A stretch of DNA of 64,000 nt, taken from assembly GCA_905331475.1 (NCBI GenBank), contig CAJNYU010004686.1, positions 124,001-188,000 of the forward strand, given 5' to 3'. The DNA comes from Rotaria socialis. Lineage: Eukaryota > Rotifera > Eurotatoria > Philodinida > Philodinidae. The position numbers were made by a program, and so were the translations under genes. The notes beneath the pieces are model-generated. The model saw only the letters and a program-made list of their open reading frames with translations, was not told the origin of the DNA and did no database searches. Each line of letters starts with the position of its first letter. Positions within the stretch are counted from its first letter, which is position 1. Shown here in pieces: positions 13,021 to 26,426 of the stretch.

Positions 13021-14998
13021 ATGGAACTACCACCATCTTTATCAGCTAGAAATAAAAAGTATGTTCGAGACTTTTTCATTATATTATTCTAGTATAATAA
13101 ATTTACCTAGGTCATTTGCATATATAACAGTGAAAGATCGTCTTCCATCAATTGTTACACGTATTGTGGATTTTCTTGCAAGAAATCGTGGAAACTATGC
13201 TAAAGAATATGGTGATGTAAGTTGTTATTTATCAATTATCTGATAAATAATTGTAATGGTAATTCTATTCTAGGAAGCAGAGAATGAATGTAAATCTTGT
13301 ATTGCCGCGATGGATAAATTACGATATGAAATTGGTCGAGTAAGTTGTTATAATAATAAATTAGAAGAATTTTTCTGGGATGAGTGAGAAACCGTTGCAC
13401 ATTATCAATCAAAAAAAGATCGTGATAAAAATTCTTTTCGTTTTTATTTAAAAATCTTTAGGATAAACCTATTCTATTATTAACTGATAATCATACTGAT
13501 GATGTTCATCTATGGAATGAATGCCTTCAAAAAGAACTTGATCGAGGCAAGCCTTTAGAATTGAAAAGTTCGTAAATTAATGAATATATTTTAGGCGAAC
13601 CGCTAAGTTGGTTTAAAAGCAGTTGGCTTCTTAATGAATGTTACATGTACCGAAAAATTGCTGAAGCATTTTTTCTAACGTATGTATATATAGCTAGTGC
13701 AGTACAGTTGTTAGCGCTATCTATATGTTTTTTCTTTGCTGACTTTCTGCGTAGAAATTTCTGATCAATCTCAAAATATTGAGCTTTCAATTCTCTAAAC
13801 AGTTAAAGCTCAGCGACCTTAAAATGAAATTGTATTCGAAAATGTAGAAAAATCTTGATTCAGAATTAGATGGTTCAGAATATTCAGACATTTAAGTCAA
13901 TTATACTGCACGCTAATAGTGAGGAAATGAAATGTTTTCAGATGAATTCAACATAATTGTGATTTGTTTCTTTTCGTTGTTAATCATTTAGAAAGCATTT
14001 ACAACATATTGATCCATTTATTGAAATGAAACAATATAATTTTATTTTGTCGTCAAAAGCTACCGATGTTATTCTCGCTCAATTGAATACAGATATTGAT
14101 CCAACCATCAATCTTCTCAATCATAAAGCAACAATCGAACAACAATTTTACAATTATATGGAAGTATGAAGGACGATTCGAAACAAAATAAAAGTACGGT
14201 TCTAATTTTCTGTTTTTGCTTTAGATTAGTCTCTGGGGCAACGCATGCGATCTGTCATTATCTGGCGGTGCTGATTGTTCCCAAGAACATGATCCATTTC
14301 ATCAAATCAGTGAACTCAAATCCCATATATTAATTAATAATCAATCATCAGTTTTTAATTATCTCTATGATCAGCAAGCATATTTATTAAATTTTGATGT
14401 TTATATTGATTTCATTCTTGATAATGCTGGCTTTGAACTTATCACTGATTTATGTTTTGCTGATTTTCTTATCTCGAAACGTTTGTGTTCACGTATAACA
14501 CTATACTTAAAATGTTTACCATGGTTTGTATCTGATGCAACGAAAACCGACTTTCAATGGCTCTTAGACGAATTAAATAAATCGTCATCAAATCCAGTGT
14601 GGCAAATCGCTGGAAAACGATGGGAAGAATATATTCGAAATGGTCAATGGATTATTCAAACGCATCGTTTTTTTACTTTACCCTATGATTATTCATCTAT
14701 GCAACGAATTTCACCGGAACTTTACTCGGCAATGTCAGAATCGAAATTACTCATATTTAAAGGTGATCTTAATTATAGAAAGTTAGTTGGCGATCTTCAA
14801 TGGCCATTGAATGAAACGTTTGAAACTGCATTACGTGGTTTTCAACCAACTTCATTCGTGGTTTTACGCACATGTAAAGCTGATGTACAAGTCGAAATCG
14901 ATGAAAAAATAGCAAAACAAGTAGCAAAACTTGATCCAAATTGGATGGTAAATGGAAAATGGGCAGTTATACAAACATTTTTCAAAACGACTAACTGA
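13021..14998 (+). CDS. ARMT1: ARMT1-like DUF89 metal-dependent damage-control phosphatase
   Basis: DUF89 proteins of the ARMT1 branch are metal-dependent phosphatases acting on reactive sugar phosphates; a carboxyl methyltransferase activity has also been reported. Seven exons (13021-13058, 13111-13216, 13274-13339, 13462-13546, 13595-13679, 13992-14163, 14225-14998) join in phase to 441 residues, close to the human length. Family marks: PLSWFKSSWLLNECYMYR, SLWGNACDLSLS, the metal-site segment FILDNAGFEL, and KGDLNYRKLVGD near the C-terminus. The intron after exon 4 uses a GC donor (gcaagc). The gene starts 182 bases after the YLPM1 stop on the same strand. Confidence 0.93.
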
Positions 14999-16404
14999 AA
15001 AATATGTTATTCTATGCAATAAAGTTATATCATACGAGCGATGCTGTTGTTGTTATTTTGTTTTTTCTCATTTTAGTGAAGCTTTTTTAAGTAAAGCGTA
15101 CTGCATGACAAAGTTAATTTGTATCAATAAACCAGCAACTTAAAGAACTGCTTTTCTATAATAGTAATTTTATTTTTAATATGCATGAAAATCCTATAGG
15201 CATTGCATGATTAAAAAAAATATAAATAAACATTCGCCCCGACACTAACGAGAGGTGCGCATGCATTTGTTCATTAGAAAATAGCAATCTGTGGTTTTCA
15301 GTAATAGAAAGAGACGTGTTCCGAATGACTTGTTATTAAAAGTATTAAATCATTTTAAAAGATCGACATGAAAATAACATGATGTTAGGATTTTTTGTAT
15401 CGGAAAGAGAGATTTTGTATTTATGTTTCAAGGTATAATTTACGTATACATTTTAATGCTAAGCAAATGCAATCATGTATGCATTCAGTCAGACTATTTA
15501 TGATTTTGTTGACTGTTTTGTCGAAATTTCCTTGAAACGAAACATCAATCTGCATGTTTTGTCAATACGATAACGGTTTTAAGTAATTTTATCTGTTATA
15601 CGTAGTATTCACTAATCGCCATTAGAATGGGCAAAACTGCAGACTCGTAGCTCTTGACTTTGCCTAGTTATTGAGATTATATTTCATATTAGTCTTCTAT
15701 TCAGAATTATTTGATACTAAGAAACACATCAATATGACCAGTTGTTAATGGTTTTGTAGTTCGCATGTCTATCTTGTTGGTAAATATCTGTTCAGAAGGT
15801 GATATTATGAATTTCAATCTTTTTCATGCAGCGATATAATCACGAGACAGCGTTTCGTCTAGTTGAAATTGTTGACAAGAGTCATAAGTATTTTGTTTTC
15901 AATCCTTTTGAATCATTTTATTACTCAGTGAATATTCGTATCACATTATCTTCAAGATAGCGACGAGTAGTTTTAACTTTTATGCAATGAAAAATACTTG
16001 ACTAATTGAGATATGATTTCAAGTCGATTGAACAATCTCGTAATCAGTGATCATATCAACAAAATAATGTGACGCAGTTAATTAAAGATTACAATAAGCA
16101 AAGATGAAAAAAAAACTTTATTCATGTGAACTCACTCGCTCACTCTTTCTTGAGATGCACATTTAGGTTTTATTCTGCTCTGTCAATATAATTATATATA
16201 TATATATTCAAAACAAAACACACTCACACAAAAACATACAATTTCTAACTCAAAAATTAATATACGTGCATAAACACATACGAATTTGTACTGAAAAATA
16301 GTATGGCAAAACAGAAAAAGTAAATAAAAAATTGCACAAACCAAAAACAAAATCATGGAATGTAAAAAGAATATGAAAAGCTCATCCTGAAATTTCCCTG
16401 GACT
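14999..16404. other. Intergenic between convergent ARMT1 and MYND gene
   Basis: AT-rich, with a (TA)n run at about 16190-16208 and CA-rich sequence at 16210-16240. The two genes end toward each other, so this holds both 3' UTRs. No exon or repeat of note was seen. Confidence 0.5.
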
Positions 16405-19400
16405 CTAAAAATTCGACTGTAGCCGTTTCGATACACCACCAACACCATCGCTAATCGACGATATAGCTACATTAGGTACATCTTGTGATACTTGCATATT
16501 GCGATTTGTCGATGGTCGAATAGGTTTTTTCGGTACTGATGAGAAAGCTGTTTGTTTACTTGTAGATATAGGTGATATTGTCTCGTTAGGAGATTTAGTT
16601 TGAAATGGACTAACTTTTGCTGTTGGTCGTTTATGATGAACATTATTCGATGTTGACGAAGGATGAGAAAGATTATTTAATATGGGTCGATGATTGGGTG
16701 TCGTATTGTTGCTATTGGAATTTGATGAGTGTGTTGTAATAGGTTGTTGTGGTGGCATTGACGGCGGCGGTGGCGGTGGTGGTGCAAGAGTTGCAGGTAC
16801 GGCAGCTGCGCCATCATAGAAACGAGCTGAACCGACGGTATACGTAGAAAGAGGCTAGAATAAATTGATAAATAGTTAGTTGAACGAAAGAAAGCAAGGA
16901 AGAGTTGGTGCTTACTCGATGTGTACGTTCAATGGGTTTTGGTGATGTACATCGTGTATCCATAGGTGTTCCACTTAAATAAATAGCCGCTGCAGCAGAT
17001 GGTGAAACGGGAGCCGTCGTTCCAGTAATATCATTATTAGCTGCTTTAATAATACCTCGAATCGGTCCTGTACCTGTCAGTGCTCCACATATAGATCTTG
17101 CATCGCCTTTTTCAATACGTTTTGCTGCTGTCGATGCTTTCATTTGTAAGTCATTTTTTGTTATCACATTTACTTTCTGTTGTTTAGGATCATCACCTAG
17201 TAGTTCATCAAGAAATGTAACGGATTTCGAACGTTTCTTTTGTAAATTAAAATTTGATGATATTACTGATTGATTATTTATTTGTATATCTTGTCTCGCT
17301 GCTATTTCAGCTTGAATTTCCGAACGGATTTCATCAAGAGTTATTGTTGGAGATTTAAAATGTGTTTCATGTGATAATTTGCCCATACGAGATAGACTAT
17401 GATTATTATTATTATCATCATGAATAATACGATCATATATATGTGGTTCATCGTGAATAACATTTTCTTTGATTTGTTTATTTGAGAGTGAATAATTCTT
17501 TTGATGGTGGTGGTGACGATGATCGTCATCATCATCCTCATCACTCATCATTAGTAAACGTTTGGCTTTTAATTCGCTAGCTGCAGTGTTGATCATTTTT
17601 TTATTCCATTTTTTTCTTCGTTGTTCTGTTTGATGTTTTTCTGCTTCTGTATCACTAGCAAATTCTTTTTCAACTTTACGACGAAATAAACGAAAACGAT
17701 GATGCAACATTTTGTTTGATGATTTACTTAAACTTGTTGCTGTTTGTGTTGAACAATTAGAATCAATTGATGTTGTATCGTCATCACCAGCTGTATATGT
17801 TGTTAAAAGATTACCAGTTTTTTTTGCTTCATGTCGAGCTTTGATACTACGAAGGGTTTTTTTCGTTTTTGTATCAATTGCGTTTGATGGATTTAATTCT
17901 TGTGTAGCATCATTTGTGATAGATTCAGTATTAAGACGATCTAACGATTTATTTGATCGTGTCAAACGATTTAGAGTTGAACGGAAGAAATTTTTCGATG
18001 AATTTTTCGATGGTACTGATGGATTTGGTATGTGATTTTCATCATCGTCGAATGAATCATCATCTGTGTTATCATTTAAATTAAATGATTTTTCAATTTT
18101 AGCTATATCATCTATAACTAATTCATCATCAAATGAATCGTATTCCACGGATTGATCTTGCTGTGAAGATGGTATTTGAGATATTGCATAATGAATTTCA
18201 GGGTTGACTGTGGAATTTTGTTTGTCTGATGTTGAATAAATACTTGATGTTTTACTTGTATAAGAATTTGAATTACTACTACCGGCCACTCCGGTACTAT
18301 TTTCATTTGTATATATATGTTCATCTTGATGTGTTAGATTTATGTAGTTTGGTTCGGAATTATTTACTATTGGTGATGTTATGACAGGTGATGGTTCAAT
18401 AATAGCTGTTGGTTTTCGAAATGGTTTCGGTATACCAATACAGATTGGACCAGAAGGTTTCTTAAGTGTATAATTAACAATTTGAGTTGATAAATTTGTA
18501 CTCTGTGGCTCAAGATTTTGATAGAGTTGAATCGGCGATTGTTGAGATCTTGGCGAAACTATTGATTCAGGTTCATGAGATAGTTTTGCTGTAGAAGGTA
18601 GACAGATGCCATTAGGTCGTCGGTTTGAAGATGATACCAATGGTGTTTGTGTTGTTGTTGATGGTGGTGCTGGTGCTTGCATTCTGAATAGAAGAAAAAC
18701 AAGTAGGAACGTTAATTTATTAAATTTAAAGATTTTACTTCAATGTTGAAGGTTGTTCATTTTGAGTTTTTGTCGCTTGTTGAGATTTCGACCGTGGCGT
18801 AGCTATAGACATTGGTGTTCGTGATGATGATGATGTTGATAAACGAGTACTACTGTTCGATTTATACAATTTATCTAGTAAAGATTCAGTAGTTTTTGAT
18901 GTTGATGCATTTGTTAGTTGTTCACGAATAAGATCAACTGTTGTCAAGCCAGTGTTTGGTACATCATTTCGGCGATTTGTTTCGTCGAATACAACACCAA
19001 CTCGGTCAATACATTCCGATAGATTTTTAATTGTAAAACCCTGATCAGATTGTTTAGTACTTCGTTGTGAATAAAGACTAATTCGATCTGATGTCATGGC
19101 CGATGGAATAGGTTTTGGTTTATTTGTGTGTGCAAAAACGTTTCCCGTAGTTTGAGATCGAGATGGTCGTTGAAGATTAAATGATGAAGTCTTTATGGAT
19201 ACACTTGGTGATTTAGTTGATGGAATAATAAATGAACGTGACGGACTTATCGGAGATTGAACGAGATCATTATCATGAGTGGATAAAGTTCGTTCACGGT
19301 TTTTAATTACTTCAGTATAGATTACTTCATCATTAGTAGTAGATGAAGGTGGTTGTGTAGGTAGTGGTGGTCGTGACGGAGGTGGTGGATGTGGAGGTGA

Positions 19401-22400
19401 AATTGATTTCGTACTAGGTTTTATAGTTAATTGATTATTTGTTGTTACAGTTGGCTGTGGTCGCATTGAAAAAGTATTAACAGTAGTCGGTTTAACAATT
19501 CGTTCGTCAGAACGATTTTCGCTCGACGACGACGACGACGATGATGATGATGAAGAAGAAGCTGAAGCATTAGTACTTTTTCCATTTATTACAGCTCGTT
19601 GATCACGATGAATTTCAATTGGCATTGTCAACGATGAAGAAACACTGTTCGTAGTAACTTTTATCGTTCGTTCCTCAGTACGTTGTTCAATCGTTGGCTT
19701 CGAAATTGTTGCAGTATTAGTTGCATTTGCTATTGGTACGCGTTCCACGTGTGTTGTTTCAACAGTAGATAGCGAAGAGATAATTGGATTATTTGTTACA
19801 GTTCGACCGTTGATAGGCATTTCTACTGGGGGCGGTATTGGTGCATGATATGCATTCTAGAATAAATAATCAATGTCTACTGATTCACATGGATTGTAAA
19901 TATTCATACTTTAGATGAAATAATATCATCCAGACATGTTGCTTTTGTACTACTTCCTTTCTTGTATGTATAAGGGATTGTAATCGACTGACGATGTTGT
20001 TTAATAACGTTCGATTCTTGTGAGGTCTGTTCAAAAAATGGTTTAAAACGTTGAACAAGACTGCCATTGATTTCTGATTTTGTTATATCTATATCTTTAT
20101 CCGATGGTTTGGCGAGAGATAAACGTGGTTTTGGTTGTGGTCTAAGATTATTTCTAGAGTCGAAAAAGAACGTTTTAAAAAAAGTCTGATAATTATTTTT
20201 TGAAAAACGTATATGTATATACATATATTGATCGTTAGTTATTCTGATCTAAATTACTATACCTAGTTATTTCAGTAGTAATCATCATCTCAGCAGCGGT
20301 CGTATTGTGTGTACGATGTGGTGTCGTCGAATTAATAGCCAGCGACGTTGATGAAGGTGGAGAGTGATGCCGTCGTTGTACTACAGTAGGCTGACGTATA
20401 TTATTATTATTATTATTTGATCGTACCATTGGTTGAACAGTATTGGTGGTAGTAGCCGTGTTCGCGGTCGAACCTAAGAAAGAAGGAAAAAAGAAAAAAG
20501 AACGAACATTATAATAATGCATGCTCATACATATGTCTCTCTCGAGCTCTATTCATGAAATTATACCTATGTGAACGTTTGTGTCTAGCAGTATCCCATT
20601 GTTATTTGCTTGCGTATTATGTGACACTGACGACGACGACGAAAGAGATTCAATATGTATTTTACCATTGACCTGTTTCAAGCCGGGATTGAGCTGTTGC
20701 GGTTGTTCGTATTTTTGTTGTTGTTGTTGTTGTTGTTGCTGATGATGATGATGGTGTGAATGATCATGTTGAATGCCAATGGAAGATTGATGAGAACGTT
20801 GACGAGACAATAGTGATGCATTTTCATCATTTCTTCCAGCACTATTATTAATAGCTATTGTATTCAATAGTATTTGATATGAATTTTTGGAATAGGTTGA
20901 ATTTGGTTTATTTGAACGTTGTCGAATAATCAATGAGCTAAAGAAATCGATGCATAGCGTAAATGAAATATTTTTATAGTTCTTTTTGTTATTAATACCT
21001 AAATTGATTAAGTCCTGCTTGGTGAATATTCGCACCTTTGGTTGATAAACATCTTTGTGCTTGATAAAATTCTTCCTGATCCTCAAATGTTAATAACGTT
21101 GGACGTTGTTTAGTGAGCATAGATTTTAATTCTTCTTTATTCGATGGCTACGTTGTCACATACGAAAGAAAAAAGTAATTGACATTGTTTAAATATAAAG
21201 AAGATACTAATGTATAAATATATACCAAAAAAAGGTGTACAGCATTCAAATAAACAATCAGATCAGCAACTGGCCGTTGTAGACGCTTTTCTTCAAATGT
21301 GTCAAGAAGGCGACCTTTACCGGTAGTGGTTATAATCAATCTATCGGGTCTATTATTAAGCAAATGTCGAAGAGAGAGAGAGAGAGAAAGAGAAAAAAAA
21401 ATTAATGAAATGAATAGTAATGTACATACTTGAGTTTTGCATGTGGTAAAGATGAATAGTCTGTGTCGTCTTGATCGTCATCACCAATCACAATAACTAG
21501 TTCAACACCCTACACAGACAGATATATATATATATATATATATTCTTTCTTCCTTGCATATGAATACGTTTTGCTGACCAAGATGATCGATAATCTTTTA
21601 TTTTGCCTGACTGCATCCTACATACTTTACGTATGTATATATATATATATATATATATGCATGTATTATAATCGTATGTGCATGAACGACACGATGGGCA
21701 AAAATAACAGCCGGACTAGTACGTAATGATTTTATCTTATTGCACGCACACAATATTGGTGATAGTTATTTAGCAATCATTCATTGAGTTATGTGAATAG
21801 AAAGAGATAGATAATGTTTTTGTCAATAGTCTTCCTTGCAGTGATTACGACATTCTTTTTCGCAATTAAAATGATCTTTTCGATTTGTCTCCTACCTAGG
21901 AGGTATACAAGCTCGTCATAGATAATTGACACAAACATGTATGAGCCTACACAGTTGCTGTTCAGTTCTTTTCTCTTCATGATTATATAATCAATCGGAC
22001 GACTATATCAATATATGTATGAAGACAAGTGCTCTTATTTTCGGTATCACGACGCCACTTACTTTGTTATCGGGAAACATATTGAGGAGTTCATGAAAAC
22101 GAACGGGTAAATTTGACGACGATTGGTTGCGATCGACAAGATCAATTTTGTTAAAACCACTAAGGATATGAATAACAAGAGGGCGGATGTTTGGTTGAAG
22201 GCCAAAGGAAACAATAGCCTTGCCAATCGTGAGAACGTTTGTTAAAAGATCAGTTACCGCCGCAAGAAGACCGTCGACTGCATCTATAGAATGATGAAGA
22301 GAGAAACAAATAAAGAAGTCAAAAGTTGATTTATATGTATCTATGTAAACGATGATGAGCTGCTTTTCACGTGAACTCCCTTCACTTATTCTTTTCTACA

Positions 22401-22954
22401 TATATGTGTCAATATGACATGCTAATCTACAGTATAGATATTACTGAGGTGTGACCAAATATATATATATATATATATAGAAACGATTAACACGTATTGT
22501 TGATTAAAAAGAATATGTTAAGAAAATTACTTTGATCGGTTGGCTGCCGTTTATCAGTTAGATGTAGAAGAGTTTTCAAAACATTTGCTGTATTATTAGC
22601 TAAATGCACAATATTTGTTCGTATTGAAAACCAACTTTTCCAATTATTTATTTCTTTTAATGATATTTGCCATTTATCACCAATATTTGGTAAGGGTGGT
22701 TGAGCCGGTAGAGCTTGAATAAATTCTCCTAAAGCAACCCACTCTAATTGTGTACATTTTTGAGCATGTTCTTTGGACCAATCTTCAGCTTGATGTTCCT
22801 CACCACAATAATAAACCATCTGACACCCGAAGCAACGCGACAATGATGGACCTTGTCGACCGCATACAGCACAATAACGTCGATCAATTTCATTCAAATC
22901 TAAACGTTGTCTTATAATCGCCTCAATAGATGACCAACATTCGTTGGTACCCAT
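16405..22954 (-). CDS. MYND zinc finger / MSS51-like protein with very long disordered C-terminal tail
   Basis: Eleven exons join in phase: 22531-22954, 22063-22283, 21430-21509, 21226-21349, 20999-21147, 20567-20937, 20263-20473, 19910-20153, 18739-19856, 16916-18683 and 16405-16854. They give about 1,719 residues. Residues about 28-68 are a MYND finger (CAVCGRQGPSLSRC...CQMVYYC...HAQKC). Up to about residue 330 the protein follows the MSS51/ZMYND15 pattern: WKSWFS, FGLQPNIRPLVIH, FPDNKGVELVIVIGD, PVADLIVYLN and KQRPTLLTF. The rest is Ser/Thr/Pro/Asn-rich with poly-Gln, poly-His, poly-Ser and poly-Pro runs and an RVxF-like KSKSVTFLDELLGD. ATG 22952-22954 lies directly after an acceptor (ttgcag), so a 5' UTR exon probably lies upstream. 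MSS51 is tied to mitochondrial metabolism; the tail suggests a different, scaffold-like role (inference). Confidence 0.75.
21524..21660. repeat. (TA)n microsatellites in a MYND-gene intron
   Basis: TA runs at about 21524-21543 and 21641-21658 lie in the 550-base intron between the second and third coding exons. A further TA run at about 22460-22479 lies just downstream of the first coding exon. Confidence 0.7.
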
Positions 22955-23423
22955 CTGCAATAGACATATCATAAATAAGATTGAGCAATCACATACAAAC
23001 ATACGCACACACACACACACACATACCACAAGAATGAAGACTAATGATGATGATGAACTCTTAGCTTGCTACTGTTTTTTGCTGCTATTTCCTTTTTTTC
23101 TTTTCTCTTTTGCTTATTCTCATCTTGATGGACAAACATTATGTACACATCTGTACCTTTTTTTCTCTTTTTCTCTGTCTCTCTTCTATCGTTCAATGAA
23201 CAAAAACACTCCTACTTTTTTGTGTGTGTATTGGTGACATAGGCCCATAGAGTTCATGTTCTCTCTCTCTCTCTCTCTCCTTCCGATTGTAGTGGTCGAG
23301 GGTCACTGACGAAGTGAATGTCACCTTGCCTACTTCTACACACGCACACGCATACATCTACTACTAAGCTTTTTGTAGAATAATAAATATGCTTGCTTTT
23401 TTTCTTTCGCTGCATAGGAGCCC

Positions 23424-23455
<32 letters not shown>

Positions 23456-26426
23456 CCTTCCAAATGTCCAATGAGCCATGTGATGAACATTGGCACTATG
23501 TATTAGACAAGAAAAGCGTCGAAATTATTTGTAAAACGTGTCACTCTTAATGACAAGAAGAAAAAGACAAAAGGAAAATAAGTCTGCTTCAAACAATCAT
23601 GTCATTCAATAACGACACACATACACCGGGACAAAATTTATACATCGACATGGTTGTTGCTTCTTCTTGTTTTTCAATGTACGTCAATGTTAATAATAAA
23701 AAGAAAGGCAAGCCTTTAGGAGGAGAAGAAAAGGCGAAAGAAAATATTCATGGCAGTGTGCCGAGATAGAAAAAGAAAAAGAGTAATGAAATTCTTCACA
23801 TTTGGTTTGAGAGAAAAAAATCTGATTCACCTTTTCACTCATAAAAAAAAGAATACCATCTGTATTACGCAAAAAGACCGGAGATCAAACAGAGATAATT
23901 GAATAAAACTTGCCATCATTTTCTATTCGTTCCATGCTATCTGTCCGAAAAAAAAATTGAACTACATACCATAGATCATCGATGCGAACTAAAAGGTCAA
24001 CAGCATTGATCATTTTATGCTTTTTCTTGTTGTATAACTTTATTTTGGACGTATTGGCTATGCCGACAACGGCAAGATTCTCTGTATTCTTTTTTCAAGT
24101 TAGATTTTTTTTGACACGTGCAGAAACGGAGGAAAAAAGCGCGATAGCAATGGAAGAAGTGTTAAAACATACTCAGGCACATAGAACGATAAAAATAGGA
24201 GGAAAAGAAGAAAATTGAAACTTTTGTCAATGAAAAAGAATCACGAAGGTATTAAATGCGTAATGGACGATTTAGTTTGTCTTTTTTTAATTCATTGTAC
24301 AATGATACCGTTCAAATAGATGTCCATTGTAGTAGTCGAACTAAGGATAATCGATTTGATTCAACTAAATATTTTCTTAAATAGACAAAAAAACATACTT
24401 GAAAAATATCGCTTAAAGAAAAAATTTTGAAAAATAAATTCGATTTACAAAAAAAAAGTCTTTTTTTTTCATATTTTTAATCTGTATGCTATGAAATGTA
24501 TGCCGATAAATGCATATATCTGCATTATTAAATCGACGTGCTTTCTTTTTAGTTTGACAGATATTTGAAATATTGATTCATTTTCTTCGCTAATGATTTC
24601 TATAAACAGAAATAAAACTTATGCAAAATTTTTCTTTCTTTTTATGGTCGTAATATCATATATGGTCTATTAAATATTCGATGTTTTAAAATGATCAAAA
24701 AACTTATTGAGGTTTCTTTTCATAGAATTTACGATGAATGTTTTCAATAAGAAGATTAAATTGTACAGCGTACTTGAGAGCGAAAAATGAAGAAATTTGA
24801 TCTGTAGAAGATTGTTTTTAATGTAGTTCATAACATTTGAAAACTTTAAGTGAAATAAGTGTACTTTTGAATGAATAGCTAGCTATTGCATTGTATTAAT
24901 ACGATAATGCTTGTTAAATCAAGATTAAATTCTCTTGATTCTTATTGATGAAGAAAAGAACCATTGAAAAGAACTAGAAGTATTTTAATAATTGATTCTA
25001 TTGACATTGTTGGTTCGATTTAATTCTATGCACGCAGAATTCATTCAGTAGCATCACTGCCGATGAGAGTACAAATAAAACAGAATATTTTACGTCTATG
25101 GTTGCCTTGCTCTTTTTAATTTGAGAAGATTTTGACTTAAACTTACATCCGACATTGTGAAGACTTGATGTACAAGGACGAGTCAACGGCTGCAATAGGA
25201 AAAGAAATTATCGAAAAAAATTTATTATTAGAAATTCTCAAGTATACACACAAGTTTTACTACTATTGCGCTTGTCGATAATAAATAAATTTAAAAAGAT
25301 TTTGAAATGTCATCGAAAAAGGTAGAGTTACTTTTATGACTTGTTTGATTATGTAAACCACCAAATATAAAAAGAAAACGATGTCACTTTTCGGAGCAAA
25401 CGAAAGCTGTCTGTCTTTGAAAAATATACCACAAGATTAAGTTTCTTATGATATCCGATAGCTGTTGTGTCGGTTTATGGTTGATACACGTCTGGCTAAC
25501 TTTGATGATGAACATGATCTAAATACTTTTTATGAATCGAATCTGGCAAGATTTTCTAACAGAAAAATTCACGAAGCAGAGAAGTATATTAAACTACAGG
25601 TTATTCGAAAACTTCAGTCGAAAAAGAAACAGACACAGAAATATCTCTGAGCGTGACAGATGTCGTGGACATATTTACAAGGCATCAAATATTTAAGCAA
25701 AGAAAATTCACATGGAGCTCTTGAAAAGCGTACGAAATTTCTACAAACCAATGTTTATTCCATAGTGTTGAAAAATCGACTATTAGAATAGTTTTTTTTA
25801 TGACAGTCGAATCAATCAAGAAGTGTCTATGTGCATACCTCATATCAAGCAAGAAAGATTAATTTAGATAATTTCCTTTCGTATTTCAGCTTGATGATCT
25901 CATCATATCCAAAAAGAACTGTACTGAAAAAGCCATGGTTCATTTCAATGGATACGAGAGTTGGCTGATCAGATATCTGCTTTTCTATGTAAATATGTAA
26001 ATAATACGCTGTGAGAGACGTATGCTAAAGACTTGATTAAGTTGACCATAGAAATTCATGATCAAATAAAATGCATTTCTAAATAAATTTCATTTAATGC
26101 TCTACTGATAGGTAATCCTTTTGTTTTATCTGATTTAACAAAGTCAAATGAATATAAAATCATATTATAGAAACCTCAAGGAAAACTACTTAAACGGGGA
26201 AAGAAATATTTTTATTTCTTATCTCGACCGAGCACTGTTGAATCAGAAGAGACTATTAATAATTGTTTTTTATTTACATATGAGTGCATTTTAGAGTTTA
26301 AGTTCTATTGTAGAATCGTTCGAAAAGGGCAAATTTTTGTGTATATTACATTACAGAAACGATTTACAGTACACTCATAAAATTGCAACGACCTGGAAAT
26401 GTTAATGCGCTGGTGCACAACTTACC
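22955..26426. other. Upstream region of the MYND gene, low complexity
   Basis: Contains (CA)n at about 23007-23023, (CT)n at about 23261-23279 and (TA)n at about 23427-23453, then AT-rich DNA. It should hold the promoter and a non-coding first exon of the MYND gene. Open frames at 23982-24218 and 25465-25650 resemble no known family and have no supporting neighbour exons. Confidence 0.4.

Noticed and set aside
22955..23029. N-terminal extension of the MYND protein through a Val-Cys repeat
   Set aside because: The extension is translated from a (CA)n microsatellite and crosses a clear acceptor (ttgcag) just before the ATG at 22954.
23982..24218. 78-codon ORF with a signal-peptide-like start
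   Set aside because: The hydrophobic start arises from AT-rich sequence; no neighbouring exons or family match.
25465..25650. 61-codon plus-strand ORF with a charged, coding-like composition
   Set aside because: No family resemblance, no splice partners and no start context. It might be an old fragment, but I cannot support it.
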